This document shows, in pieces, positions 44,314 to 54,500 of a stretch of DNA of 64,000 bases (positions within the stretch are counted from its first letter, which is position 1; each line of letters opens with the position of its first letter). Below the pieces are notes generated by a model. It was given only the letters and a program-made list of their open reading frames with translations, was not told the origin of the DNA and searched no databases. A program made the translations under genes and the position numbers. This DNA is from Cellvibrio mixtus subsp. mixtus J3-8 (lineage in GTDB: Bacteria; Pseudomonadota; Gammaproteobacteria; Pseudomonadales; Cellvibrionaceae), in NCBI RefSeq assembly GCF_000766945.1, contig NZ_KN266209.1, forward strand, positions 263,374 to 327,373, in the 5' to 3' direction.

Positions 44314-47300
44314 TTATTGGTTGCGAACAATCTCCAGAATATTCACTCCCCCGGAAGCCAGGCCTTCGCGGCCATAAATCAGTTTGACCGCGGTTTGGCT
44401 ATGGCTCGCATCCAGTGTCAACGTAATGGAATCACCGGCACTGGCATTGGCGTAGCTGGCATCTTTCACGGCCAGCACTTTGCCATCGCTACCCACCAGC
44501 GCGAACTTGCCGGCAGTCACAGTGTTGGCACCGGTCTGACGATAGCTAATGCTCAAAGCCAAGGCCTTGCCTGATTCCACTGGCACTGCGATATAAGTGC
44601 GCACGTTAGAAGGCAAATCCTCACCTACCGCCGGAATCAGGGTGGCGTTATTGGTGAAGAACGAACCGTTGGTATTCCATACGGCAGTCGCCGTGGCATT
44701 GTTCGCCGAACCCGCCGCACGGTAACGCAGCACATTGGCGGCAGTGGAATTAAACACCAGGCCATCGACAGTGATATCGCCGCCGGTGACCTTGATGCCG
44801 TTATCAGCAGACGCGCTATAGGCAGCGCCAAACAGGCTGGTATCTGCGGTCGCGTAAGCCGCAGAATCAAAGCCCCAGGTTTTGGTTAGGGTCGCTGCCG
44901 CGCTGGACGAACTGGATGAACCATCCCCTGCCGGTGTTGAACTGGCCGATGAACTGGAAGCGCTGGTCTCTGTGGAGGATGCCGCGCTGCTGGTATCGCT
45001 GCTGCTGGCGGTGGAGGCAGCACTGGATGAGCTACCTGCAGACGAGCCTGAATGCCCGAAGTTCACACAGTCGGTACTGTCGCCCGGCAACGGATCCCAC
45101 CCTGCACCACCGTTATATGCGGCAAAAATCTGCGCGCGGTTACAGTAATCGCTCGCCACTTCCGCCAGCGATAACTCACGGCCACCGACACGGCTGGCCA
45201 GGTTGATGGTAGTGCCGCTCGCATCCATAGTCGCAAATTCACGCCAGCCAGTGGTTGCTGACGGTGTGACCGGATTCGGCGCCGGCTGGCCATTCACGCC
45301 TGCCACCGCCCAACCGGCAGCATTGATATGGGTATCCATGCGGCTGTTAATAAACACCACGTTATCCCAGGTAGCAGCCGTACCCGGACTACGCGCCAGG
45401 TAAGTTGCACCCACTGGTATCGTGTGGCCCACCGGGCCTGCGCCCTGGGTCAGGTTGCTGTTCAGGAATACGAAGCCTTTATCCGCCGCCGTCAGGGTGC
45501 GCGCCTGGACCACATAGCCGCCGTTGCTGGCGTTGCTGCTATCGCCCAATGAACGGATCTCACTTTCTTCAAACAGGGAAACGTTGTTGTTACCCCAGAT
45601 GAAATCCACATTGCCTGCCACTAACGTGCGATAGAACCAGCTATAACCCTTGAGCTGGAGCGTGTCCTGCTCGCTGATAAAATTGGCATTTTTGGCGATC
45701 AAACGGCCGGTGGAGTTGAAGTAAATCGTCTCCGCCTGCCCACCACTGCTGGTTTTGATGGTGGTATTTTTCAAGGTCAGGTTTTCCAGCGCCAGCAAAT
45801 CCGCCAATTCCACCAGGAAGACCGGGCGACCGGCAGAACCGGCATTGAGCGCTTCAGAGTTTTGGTACTGGATCACCACACCCTCGCGGCTTTCACCGGT
45901 GATAGTCAGGTTGTCTTTGTTACGCAGGTAAAGCAGCTCCGGATAAGTCCCGTTTTTCACCGTGATCGTTGCCGGATCGGACTTCGTCAGGTTTTGCATC
46001 ACATAGTTAAGTGCGCCTTGCAGGGTGCGGAAATCGGCGCTGGTGCCGTTATCGTCAACAGTGAGTGCGGTCAAACCTGCTGCGGGTGCAGGCCTGGTAG
46101 TAAAGTTCCAGCCTGCGTTTTTACCAATACCCTCAAACGGCAAGGTCGCCAGGGTCGCGCCAGTAAACGCCGAGCCGCTGACCGCCACGTAATAGCTGGT
46201 GTTGTAGTCCAGCTTTTTGCTTTGCAGGGCGATAGTGGCAGTATTGCCGGAAATACTGATCGGGCGCGTATTCAGCGTGCGATAGGTGCTGTAACCAATA
46301 TTGTCTTTGTGACCGACCAGCTTGATGGTATCCACCAGCGAGTCATCGCTGCTTTTGAAAATACGAATCGAACCGGCGCTGCCCAACACCGGTGGGGAAT
46401 CAAAGGTCAGGGTCAGGCTGGTATCCGCATAAGCACCAGTTTCACTTGCGGCCGGTGTCACCCGGCCACTCAGGTTGTAGGTCGCGGTCGGCATTACAAA
46501 TTGCGGTGCGATAGTCGCACCCAGGGTGCGGGTCAGGTTCGGGTCCGAACCACTGGTAAAGGTGATAGTTGCGGTGCCCGCCCCTACCGGGTCCAGGCTC
46601 ACCTGATTACCGTTGATGCTGGCACTGACTACCGCCGGGTTGCTTGACTCTACGGTAAAAGTGTCATTCCCATTCTGCTGGTTTTTGGCAGTGACGGTAA
46701 TGACCAGCGGGTCATCGCCCACTTCCGCGTTGTATTCTGCGGCGGGTGAAATAGTCAGCTGCGACGGTACTGGCGGTTTATCGTTGGCATTACCGACTTT
46801 AATGTCATCGATCTCGAAGGAACGGTTGCTGGTAAAAATACCGATCAGCCCGCGTTGGGTCAGGCTCGCATCACTGAAACTGCCCACCGCCAGGTCATTC
46901 AGGTACAGCGTCATTTCAGTACCAATCATTTCCAGGCGCAGCTTGTACCACTCACCATTAGTCGCCCCGGCGGTACCGAGGTTAATGGTAGTAGGATAAC
47001 GCATGGCGCCGGTGCTGGCCGGATTGCTGGCGCTGTTGCGCTCTACAATTTCCACCCGCGGCTGGCTGCTTTCATGGGCGATCATACCCACGCCGTACCA
47101 GTTATTAACATCCTGGTAGCGCGCCATCACGTAAATGCTGCGTTGGGCGGTGCCACTAGCGTTGAGACGTGGGCGAATACGTGCTTCCACGTAGTAATCA
47201 CCGGAGGTGACGGCGGCTAATTGCTCCGGTTTGATGAGGGCCAAAACGCCGCCAACACCGCCGCTCGAGGCGGCGGTATAGCGCAATACATTGTTATTAC

Positions 47301-50300
47301 CGGCATCGTTGAGGATGTCGAACAGGCCATTGGGCCCAGCCACTGGCAGCAAATCCCATTTACCTGAACCGCTGGCAAAATCATCACAGAAATACAAACC
47401 CGGTTCCGAGCTGCACGCAAACGCCGGTGCCACTGAACTGCTGGCGCCACTGGAAGAGGTATCCGGCGCAGATGAGGTTGCGGCACTGGTGGAACTGCCC
47501 ACTATCACACCGCCAGACGATGTGCCCGCTGATGAACCCGTATCGCCGGCACTGCTCCCCACAGAGGAACTGACAGCCGATGAACTGGTTACACCGATAC
47601 CACTGAAATCGCAGTTGGACAGGTTTTCGGATGCACCATAGCCTTTCACACAACCGATATTCGCCGGCAACAAGTCGGTTAACTGCGCCGGGGTATAGGC
47701 ACCGGTATCGGTCCACACCACCCAATCAATCAGCGCTTTGTAACTGTTGCCGCCACCATCGCCTATCTGCAGGTAGTTATTAGCAGCGGGGGTAGACAAC
47801 ATTTGTACTTCTTCCTGCGCCAGGATTGGCGTATTGGAACCATCCAGATACGCGCGTATCCAGCCAGTCGTGGGGTTGGTCATGGCTACCGTAAAGTGAT
47901 AAACACGATATTGATCCATCGCCATACCGTAGGCGGTAGACGGTAATGCAGCCCCTTCAAACTGTACGCCCTGGTTGGTTCCATCAGCCCGCAACACGAC
48001 TTTCAGGCGGCTGGCCGAAGTCGCCTCTGCATCCCCGCCCAGCGCTGCTTCCAGCTCAATTACCCGGGCATTGGTCGGCGGATTAAAGCCTTTGATACCG
48101 GCGATCAGGGTGAAATATTTGGGATAACCCGTTCCCGCCACATTGTTTACCCGCGCGCGGTTGTTTTTGGTGGTTAACGCGGTGGAATCGAACAGCACAG
48201 AGCCGGTGCCAGTCGCGGTGAAATCGCTGGCGCTGCCCTGGATACCAAAGGTGGTTTTAGAACCATTTGCTAAAGTGATGGAATCCGCTGCAAACGGACT
48301 GAGATCCCCGTTGAAAATGCTCCAATTAACTGTGGTTGGATCAGCGGTTACCGGTTCGTCACCCGGCGGTGGCGGTGGCTCGATATCCCATTCCGGGCGC
48401 GGACAGCTCAAGGTGGCTGGCGCAGTGTTGATCTTGCCAACACCGGCATATTGCTGCACATATCCGGGCACATCTTCGGTAGCAATCAGGCTGGGCAGGT
48501 AAAGGTAGCCCGCTGGCAACGTCAGGTGACCGGTAGAGGCGCTATCAGCCAACAGTTCATCGGCGATGATATTCACCGTGTCAACTGTGTCTTCTTTATC
48601 GACCCAGATAATCGGCTGGCGCAACTGGTTTTCAATCAATTCCCAATAGCCGACTGCCCTGCTGTCCTGCGACAACACCGGATTTTTAGTGTTCTCAAAC
48701 ACGTTGCGCTCAACACGGATAATGGCGCCCATGCGCGAGTTAATCGCTGACGTATCTACACCGTTGTAGTAGTTGTTGTAGATATGGCCCTTACCATAAC
48801 GAAACAGCGGCAAACGCGAATTCACATGGTGCCAATGGTTGTGGTGCCAGGTGATACGGCGGTCAAACGCATCGTCATCCGACGACCCCCAAAGTGAGGT
48901 TTTCCAGCTGTCATGGAGGTAGTTATAGGAAATGGTGATATCTGCCACGTCACTGCGGCCACTGACCAGCTCGTCGTAATAATCTTTCTTGTACTCATCG
49001 CGCAGGACCGGATCAGTAATAGTCGCAGGGATCGGCGTGTTCAGGTCATTAAATAATTCGTTGTGGTCGATCCACACATTGCGCACCGGACCGGTACGGC
49101 CATCAATCGTAATAATGTCGCCCTGGCCGCGGCTTTGCGGTACGTGGTACATCTTCAGGTTGCGCACAATCACATTACTGGCAGTGATATGGATACCCGT
49201 GCCCCAGAATTCAGCGTTCGCCCCGCGCCCGATAATCGATACATTAGGGCGATTGAGTTTGATATCACTGTTGCCAGCGTTGTGCCAGGTAACCACGCCA
49301 TCCACATAAATCGTTAACGGCTTGCCGCTGTAAGCAGGGTTAGCCAATGCCGCCGTGATCTCCGCACCGGTACACACGGCAACTTCTACTTTATCGGCGC
49401 CGGAGCCACCGGTAGTCCCGCCATTGAGCGAGGCAAACCCAAACACAGTATTAAAATCCGGGCCTGCGACCGAAGAACTACTGCTGCTTAAGGAGCTACC
49501 GGCGGCGCTGGACACCGGCGCACTACTGGCAACGGAGGTAGCCGTCACACTGGAACTGGTAGCCAATGAACTGGAACCCGGCGCAGACGTTGTTACCGGC
49601 GTCGCACTGCTGGATTGGCTGCTGCTGGACAGCGTTGCCGGGCTGGAAGAAGGCGCCGATGAAGATACAGGTATTGTGGAAGATGCTGTTGAGCTGGAAC
49701 CTGGCGGAACCACAACTATCACACTGGATGACGAACTGGAACTGGTCGCCACCACCGGCGCACTGCTTTGGGCCGAGCTGCTGGTCTCAACCATAGGCAC
49801 GCCGGCCAGGGTCAGGGTATTGCGCAGATGGTTCAATGCCTGCTGCACCGATACCACGATGGTATTCACCGAGCCGGAATTAGCTACCAGGTTCACCACC
49901 GCTGGCGACGCTGCAAACTGGGCCAGGCTCAGGTTGAAATCCACGGTGGCAGCGAATTGCGCTGCTGTCGGGCTGATAGTAATACCGTTGGCAGGGTCAC
50001 CATCGGTATCCAGGGTTTGCAGCAAGCGTGCAATGTTCAACACCACGGGCGACGCCGGGTTCAGGGTCTGCGCCATATCCAGCGGCGTCACTATACTTTT
50101 GGCGGGTACCGGTGGAAATACCAAATCGCCGATGGAGAAAGTCACTGTCTCGCCCGGCAAATAATTAAACTCGCCACGCGCATTGGTCACCCCGCTTTGG
50201 GTTTCCGTGCGATAGCTAATGCCTGCCACAAAGGCATCCACAAATACCCCGGACGCCAACGTTGGCGCGGTACTGGACGGACTGCTGGATTGGGCCTGGG

Positions 50301-50445
50301 CCGAACTCGCCACAATAACCGGCGCGCTCGACTGGTTGGTGCCCGTGGGCGTCGAACTGGTGTGGGAGCCGCCTTTTTTGGAATCGCCGCCACAGGCAGA
50401 CAACACCAGCGCCAGCCCCAGGGCTGTTAGCAAATGGGTTCTCAT
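44314..50445 (-). CDS. 2043-aa lipoprotein: pectate lyase plus pectin methylesterase
   Basis: Start chosen at ATG 50445, which gives a lipoprotein signal ending LVLSACGG (Cys18); upstream in-frame codons to 50655 are not convincing. Approximate order: Ser-rich linker; a ~160-residue N-terminal domain with GEFNYLPGETVTFSIGDLVF; poly-Ser linker (~217-325); PL1 pectate lyase (~327-680; VWIDHNELFND, WHHNHWHHVNSRLPLFRYG); LamG-like sandwich (~705-935); Ser linker; second LamG-like module (~1015-1220); two Ig-like/BIG-like domains (to ~1450); CE8 pectin methylesterase (~1455-1790) with EQDTL and GNVDFIWG active-site motifs; Ser linker; C-terminal ~190-residue beta module. It should sit on the outer membrane, de-esterifying and cleaving pectin in one polypeptide. 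Confidence 0.88.
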   Translation of the reverse strand: MRTHLLTALGLALVLSACGGDSKKGGSHTSSTPTGTNQSSAPVIVASSAQAQSSSPSSTAPTLASGVFVDAFVAGISYRTETQSGVTNARGEFNYLPGETVTFSIGDLVFPPVPAKSIVTPLDMAQTLNPASPVVLNIARLLQTLDTDGDPANGITISPTAAQFAATVDFNLSLAQFAASPAVVNLVANSGSVNTIVVSVQQALNHLRNTLTLAGVPMVETSSSAQSSAPVVATSSSSSSSVIVVVPPGSSSTASSTIPVSSSAPSSSPATLSSSSQSSSATPVTTSAPGSSSLATSSSVTATSVASSAPVSSAAGSSLSSSSSSVAGPDFNTVFGFASLNGGTTGGSGADKVEVAVCTGAEITAALANPAYSGKPLTIYVDGVVTWHNAGNSDIKLNRPNVSIIGRGANAEFWGTGIHITASNVIVRNLKMYHVPQSRGQGDIITIDGRTGPVRNVWIDHNELFNDLNTPIPATITDPVLRDEYKKDYYDELVSGRSDVADITISYNYLHDSWKTSLWGSSDDDAFDRRITWHHNHWHHVNSRLPLFRYGKGHIYNNYYNGVDTSAINSRMGAIIRVERNVFENTKNPVLSQDSRAVGYWELIENQLRQPIIWVDKEDTVDTVNIIADELLADSASTGHLTLPAGYLYLPSLIATEDVPGYVQQYAGVGKINTAPATLSCPRPEWDIEPPPPPGDEPVTADPTTVNWSIFNGDLSPFAADSITLANGSKTTFGIQGSASDFTATGTGSVLFDSTALTTKNNRARVNNVAGTGYPKYFTLIAGIKGFNPPTNARVIELEAALGGDAEATSASRLKVVLRADGTNQGVQFEGAALPSTAYGMAMDQYRVYHFTVAMTNPTTGWIRAYLDGSNTPILAQEEVQMLSTPAANNYLQIGDGGGNSYKALIDWVVWTDTGAYTPAQLTDLLPANIGCVKGYGASENLSNCDFSGIGVTSSSAVSSSVGSSAGDTGSSAGTSSGGVIVGSSTSAATSSAPDTSSSGASSSVAPAFACSSEPGLYFCDDFASGSGKWDLLPVAGPNGLFDILNDAGNNNVLRYTAASSGGVGGVLALIKPEQLAAVTSGDYYVEARIRPRLNASGTAQRSIYVMARYQDVNNWYGVGMIAHESSQPRVEIVERNSASNPASTGAMRYPTTINLGTAGATNGEWYKLRLEMIGTEMTLYLNDLAVGSFSDASLTQRGLIGIFTSNRSFEIDDIKVGNANDKPPVPSQLTISPAAEYNAEVGDDPLVITVTAKNQQNGNDTFTVESSNPAVVSASINGNQVSLDPVGAGTATITFTSGSDPNLTRTLGATIAPQFVMPTATYNLSGRVTPAASETGAYADTSLTLTFDSPPVLGSAGSIRIFKSSDDSLVDTIKLVGHKDNIGYSTYRTLNTRPISISGNTATIALQSKKLDYNTSYYVAVSGSAFTGATLATLPFEGIGKNAGWNFTTRPAPAAGLTALTVDDNGTSADFRTLQGALNYVMQNLTKSDPATITVKNGTYPELLYLRNKDNLTITGESREGVVIQYQNSEALNAGSAGRPVFLVELADLLALENLTLKNTTIKTSSGGQAETIYFNSTGRLIAKNANFISEQDTLQLKGYSWFYRTLVAGNVDFIWGNNNVSLFEESEIRSLGDSSNASNGGYVVQARTLTAADKGFVFLNSNLTQGAGPVGHTIPVGATYLARSPGTAATWDNVVFINSRMDTHINAAGWAVAGVNGQPAPNPVTPSATTGWREFATMDASGTTINLASRVGGRELSLAEVASDYCNRAQIFAAYNGGAGWDPLPGDSTDCVNFGHSGSSAGSSSSAASTASSSDTSSAASSTETSASSSSASSTPAGDGSSSSSSAAATLTKTWGFDSAAYATADTSLFGAAYSASADNGIKVTGGDITVDGLVFNSTAANVLRYRAAGSANNATATAVWNTNGSFFTNNATLIPAVGEDLPSNVRTYIAVPVESGKALALSISYRQTGANTVTAGKFALVGSDGKVLAVKDASYANASAGDSITLTLDASHSQTAVKLIYGREGLASGGVNILEIVRNQ

Positions 50446-51040
50446 AATGCTTTCTCTTATCGTTATTGTGCGTCCACGCAGTTTGCTAAACGCGGACAAA
50501 ACAACACCGCCAGACATGCCAGCGATGGCCTCTGGTATCGACACGATGATTTGAAAGCATTGCCAGTTATTACACTTCTTATAAGGTCTGCCCATTATCA
50601 ACCAGCGAGGCAGCCAAGGCTCAAGGCCTTTCAATTTTCTATCTGAAAAATACAAACACAGAATGCAACTTACCCGATAAGGAAGCTGCTGGACCGAATA
50701 GCATAGTTGCCGATGGGGATAAACTCTCGTTTATGAGGCTGAACCACTGCAATTGCGAAACATTAATTTTATTGGTGCAAAAACAGGTGCAGTTGGATCG
50801 CCATGCATGATCACGTAAAAATGTGATTCATGGCCCTTTCGTGTGAAGGCGCCCTCATTTTAACCTCAAGGTTTTAATAAGCGCCAGCCCTGTTGTTGCA
50901 CATTTGTTAAACAAATGTGGAATAACAAACCTGGACAGGATTGTGGTAGTAGTCATAGCCACCCCAAAAAATGTAGCAATGTATAAACATTAGAGGAGGG
51001 GAACTGGTTAGCAATAAAAAACTGCCGGTATTGAGGGAGT
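50446..51040. other. Intergenic region upstream of the giant pectinase gene
   Basis: Nearly 600 bases separate the pectinase start from the sensor-kinase stop. Both flanking genes read on the minus strand, so this holds the pectinase promoter and leader. An imperfect inverted repeat (GCCATG...ATCAC/GTGAT...CATGGC, 50801-50836) may be an operator or the kinase-side terminator. No gene or known riboswitch is recognised. Confidence 0.4.
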
Positions 51041-52357
51041 TTATTTCGGCCAACGCACCTGGGCCCGCGCGCCACCCAATTGTTGCGGTTCCACAAATTC
51101 CGCCTTGCCCTTGTGCCATTGCATAATGCGTTTGACGATGGCGAGGCCCAAGCCGAAACCGCCGGTGGCGGAGCCGTTGGATTTTTCGCTGGCGGATTCA
51201 TCTTCATGGTACAAACGCACAAAGGATTCAAAAACCCGTTCGCGCTTGTCAGCAGGAATTCCCGGGCCGTCATCTTCTACTGCAATAATATATTCAGATT
51301 CGGTGTGCCGGATTTCTACAGCGATGTGGGTTTGTGCGTAACGCCTGGCGTTATTGATGAGGTTTTGCAAAACCGTTTCAATTAATTTCCACTCGCAATA
51401 CACCACTGCATTATTGCTGGCGTCATTCACTGTTAATTGCAAATTGCGTTCATTGTGACGGGAAAAACGCAGCTGGATTTCATCGAGTAAATCACCCATA
51501 TAACCTGCCGTTTGGTGCAAGCGCTGGGTTTTTTGTTCGAAACCGGCGTACATTAACAATGAACTGATCAGCGATTCCATCTCCGCGATATCCTGCTCCA
51601 GGCTGCGCAATTGGCGGTGGTCTTTATCGCTGAGTTTTTCCTCATCAATCATCGCCAGCGCAAATTTCATCCGCGCAAGTGGTGTGCGCAATTCGTGGGA
51701 AACCGCGTTAGTCATTTCGCGATGGGAAGTAATTAATTCGCGCAAGCGCTGCGCCATCTGGTTAAACGCAAGTGCTAATGGATAGAGTGTGGAGGTGGGA
51801 GAAATATCCAGCGTTTGCGGTACACCGTCTTTACCCATTGTGCGGGTTTGTACTTCGAGTTTTTTGCTGTCGCGCGATAACGGCCACACCCACAAATAAA
51901 TGGCCAGTGCGATACCGAGATAAAAAACAATGAGCAGCACATCGTACCACGGCGACTCGCGATCATCGGTTTGCGGCACAACCAACATCAATACCTGATG
52001 GGTATCAGCGAGCCGCTTGTACCAGATAATATTGCCATCGCCGCTCGCCGATAAAATTTTCCCTGCGTGCAATTCACGCATGGCTTCCGACTGGGCAACG
52101 TCATCCAGTGCAAGAATTTCCAGGGTTAACTGCAAATCGGCGGAGAGTTGCTGGACCTGTTGTTGGCTTATCGGTTGGTAGGAGGTTTGCGTTTGATGAA
52201 CCAATAAATCGCGTTCGACCAGATTAAACAACGCGTGTACTTCCGCACTGGCTTCCTGTTCAGGCGCGAGCGTTTCCCAAAATTGATTGAGACCCCAACC
52301 GATTAACACCACCGAGGCAACGATAAAAAAATACAGTGAAATAAACGCGCGATTCAT
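51041..52357 (-). CDS. RstB-like sensor histidine kinase
   Basis: The 438-residue kinase begins with one membrane helix (FISLYFFIVASVVLIGWGL), a ~110-residue periplasmic domain, a second helix (VLLIVFYLGIALAIYLWVW), then a HAMP-like linker. The dimerisation box is AVSHELRTPLARMKFAL with the phosphorylated His, and the ATP-binding domain shows NLINNARRYA, EDDGPGIP and GFGLGLAIVKRI. It pairs with the response regulator 67 bases upstream in the operon. The gene order mipA-DUF3019-regulator-kinase supports the RstAB-type assignment; the signal is unknown. Confidence 0.88.
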   Translation of the reverse strand: MNRAFISLYFFIVASVVLIGWGLNQFWETLAPEQEASAEVHALFNLVERDLLVHQTQTSYQPISQQQVQQLSADLQLTLEILALDDVAQSEAMRELHAGKILSASGDGNIIWYKRLADTHQVLMLVVPQTDDRESPWYDVLLIVFYLGIALAIYLWVWPLSRDSKKLEVQTRTMGKDGVPQTLDISPTSTLYPLALAFNQMAQRLRELITSHREMTNAVSHELRTPLARMKFALAMIDEEKLSDKDHRQLRSLEQDIAEMESLISSLLMYAGFEQKTQRLHQTAGYMGDLLDEIQLRFSRHNERNLQLTVNDASNNAVVYCEWKLIETVLQNLINNARRYAQTHIAVEIRHTESEYIIAVEDDGPGIPADKRERVFESFVRLYHEDESASEKSNGSATGGFGLGLAIVKRIMQWHKGKAEFVEPQQLGGARAQVRWPK

Positions 52358-52423
52358 TGATAAATTCTATTCCCGTAGCCTGGGGCGCGCTGCGCAGGTT
52401 GAGCTTTTTATAAAACCGATTTA

Positions 52424-53122
52424 CTACCAGGCATCCGCAATAAATAAATAACCCTTACCCCAAATGGTTTTAATGCGCGTGGGATTTTCCGGATTATCGT
52501 TTAATTTTTTCCGCAGTTGCGAAATGCGCACATCGATAGTTCTATCAAGGCCATCATATTCGCGATTATAAATGTGGTTGAATAAAAATTCGCGGCTGAG
52601 AATTTGTCCGGCTTGCACCGCCAGTGCGAGCAATAAATCAAACTCATGGCTGGACAACACCACTTCCTGCGCGGCTAGTGATACTTTGCGCGCACCCGGC
52701 TGGATATTCAGTTCGCCAAAGGTAATGCTTTCCTGTTCGCGCGGATCGTTTTGATAATAGCGACGCATCAGCGCGCGAATACGCGCAAGCAACACGCGCG
52801 GCTCGGCCGGTTTAATCACATAATCATCGGCACCGTATTCCAGGCCCAGTACCTGGTCCAGATCCGAATCGCGGGCGGTGAGCATCAAAATCGGGCCTTT
52901 AAAATTCGGGCGCAATTCTTTGCACAAGGTGAGACCATCTTTTCCTGGCAACATTAAATCCAGCACGATCAATGCCGGATTCAAGTTTTGTGCCTGGCGA
53001 ATTACACGATTGCCGTTATCTTCTATTGCCACCTGAAAATCATTGCTTTCCAGGAAATCTTTCACCAACTGCGCCAAACGGCGGTCATCCTCGACCAGTA
53101 AAATTAAATTGTTTTGCGACAT
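52424..53122 (-). CDS. OmpR-family response regulator, RstA-like
   Basis: The 232-residue regulator has a receiver domain (LLVEDDRRLAQLV; phospho-Asp in LIVLDLMLPGKDG; Thr in MLTARDSD; Lys in VIKPAEP). A winged-helix DNA-binding domain ends RTIDVRISQLRKKLNDNPENPTRIKTIWGKGYLF. It is cognate to the following kinase. It may control the upstream mipA-DUF3019 genes, but no binding site was identified. Confidence 0.9.
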   Translation of the reverse strand: MSQNNLILLVEDDRRLAQLVKDFLESNDFQVAIEDNGNRVIRQAQNLNPALIVLDLMLPGKDGLTLCKELRPNFKGPILMLTARDSDLDQVLGLEYGADDYVIKPAEPRVLLARIRALMRRYYQNDPREQESITFGELNIQPGARKVSLAAQEVVLSSHEFDLLLALAVQAGQILSREFLFNHIYNREYDGLDRTIDVRISQLRKKLNDNPENPTRIKTIWGKGYLFIADAW

Positions 53123-53146
53123 GGTTTTTACATACCTGCTGACGTG

Positions 53147-53614
53147 TTAAAAAAAACTCCAGGGATTGCGCCGGGCTTTGCGAAACTTCTTGTCATTGTA
53201 GACGACCTGGAAGCGTTGATCGCTTAAAGCTTTATTGCTCAGGGTTTCACGCAATTGGAAATCGGTGCTGACACTTGCCGTCAATTCAAACTGGTATTCG
53301 CCGCGATTTTCATTTTCCCAACAGCGCAACGGATCGGTTTTATCCGATTGATACAAACACAATGAACGTGTCACAGCGGATTCCCATTTCACCTGCAATT
53401 CATCATGGCAAACTTCCTCACCTGCATTCAGTACACACAAGCGCGGCTTAATCGAAAATTGGATCAAAGGTAAGGATGACGACGACTCGGCAGTGGATGG
53501 TTGCGCACGGACATAGCTTCCCGGCAGCAAGGCCGCCAGAAATAACAGTTTAACGAGGGTGGTAACAGCGCGGGCGCTCAGCGGGTTTCCATCAAAAATG
53601 GTACACCCCCCCAA
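53147..53614 (-). CDS. DUF3019 family exported protein
   Basis: The ~155-residue product has a hydrophobic leader (LVKLLFLAALLPG) and cut site near VRAQ. The conserved part, with IKPRLCVLNAGEEVCHDELQVKW and LCLYQ...LRCWENENRGEY, has four Cys residues likely to pair as two disulfides. This is the DUF3019 pattern, usually next to mipA/ompV and RstAB-like genes. The start is awkward: only a TTG at 53614 is available before the signal sequence, it overlaps mipA by 23 bases, and it has no clear ribosome site, so translation must be coupled. A G7 tract lies at that junction. Confidence 0.8.
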   Translation of the reverse strand: MGGCTIFDGNPLSARAVTTLVKLLFLAALLPGSYVRAQPSTAESSSSLPLIQFSIKPRLCVLNAGEEVCHDELQVKWESAVTRSLCLYQSDKTDPLRCWENENRGEYQFELTASVSTDFQLRETLSNKALSDQRFQVVYNDKKFRKARRNPWSFF

Positions 53615-54500
53615 AGAAAACCGTGATCACTTTATTATCGTTTATAAGTGGACTCGCCGAGATTTCATCGGGTAATTGGCGATAACTCGCCAAGAAACGC
53701 AAGTCCCAGCGTTCTGTTAGTTCATAGTTCCAATCAATACGGGCGATACCACTGATAGCAGCATCAGCCACATAGGTGCCGCGCGAATCCGCTTCCGGCG
53801 GCGTTACGCCGTAATAATAATTTACCACTTCCTCACTTTGCCACACGGCACCCAGCGAGCCAATTACGTGATGCTTGCCGCTAACCCAGTGTTTTGCAAC
53901 AGACAGGCGCGCCTCATCGCCGTGATACAAACCGGTAAATTCACTCAAATATTGAAACTGGAAATCTGCCAGCGCTGTTGAGAATTGATATTCAATGCCG
54001 CCAAGGCCAGCGGTGCGACGGTTGCGTAGATCGCGCTGATTTACATCTTTAAAACCGGGGCTGACCAACTCGGTGCCGCCCTCAATCTCCGGTGCAAAAC
54101 CACTATAGTCATTCTTCTTGCCACCGTTAACTCCGGCAGAGACCAGTGTATTGGATTCAGTAAAAAAGTTGGACGGATTCCAGCGATCAAAAAATACCTG
54201 ATCATAACTGGGGGTTATCATGAGGTTGAGTTGTTGGGTTTCGTTTTCCCACACAATCACACCCAGGTCCAGGTTCTGGATAAAAAAATGTTCGCCGTTG
54301 TAATTGATCTGTGGAATCAGTACCAGCGGAATATCATCCCCATCGTCTACCGGATTGGTGCGGACACCAATGCCGATACCTACGCTGATATCCCAGGTAC
54401 CCACCTCTACACAATCTTTCTCACCTTGCTCGCAGGCATAACTGGTGACTGCAAATAATGCAGCTGCGCCAAAGGCAATGGATTTGAAGAAATGGTTCAT
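53592..54500 (-). CDS. MipA/OmpV family outer membrane protein
   Basis: The 302-residue protein has a signal peptide (FGAAALFAVTSYA) and an N-terminal region with an unusual Cys pair (ACEQGEKDC). The beta-barrel follows, ending with the terminal aromatic VFFGGVYHF. MipA/OmpV proteins are outer-membrane barrels, in some species involved in murein-complex scaffolding or in osmotic or antibiotic response. It is first in the operon mipA-DUF3019-rstA-rstB. The last codons overlap the next gene's presumed start. Confidence 0.88.
   Translation of the reverse strand: MNHFFKSIAFGAAALFAVTSYACEQGEKDCVEVGTWDISVGIGIGVRTNPVDDGDDIPLVLIPQINYNGEHFFIQNLDLGVIVWENETQQLNLMITPSYDQVFFDRWNPSNFFTESNTLVSAGVNGGKKNDYSGFAPEIEGGTELVSPGFKDVNQRDLRNRRTAGLGGIEYQFSTALADFQFQYLSEFTGLYHGDEARLSVAKHWVSGKHHVIGSLGAVWQSEEVVNYYYGVTPPEADSRGTYVADAAISGIARIDWNYELTERWDLRFLASYRQLPDEISASPLINDNKVITVFFGGVYHF

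Noticed and set aside
44885-45060. Tandem-repeat-like or CRISPR-like pattern in the pectinase gene
   Set aside because: The repetition is degenerate Ser codons of a linker. There are no constant repeats separated by unique spacers.
49355-50164. Plus-strand 269-codon open frame opposite the giant pectinase
   Set aside because: It mirrors Ser-rich linker codons on the minus strand, and the composition is an artefact of the linker.
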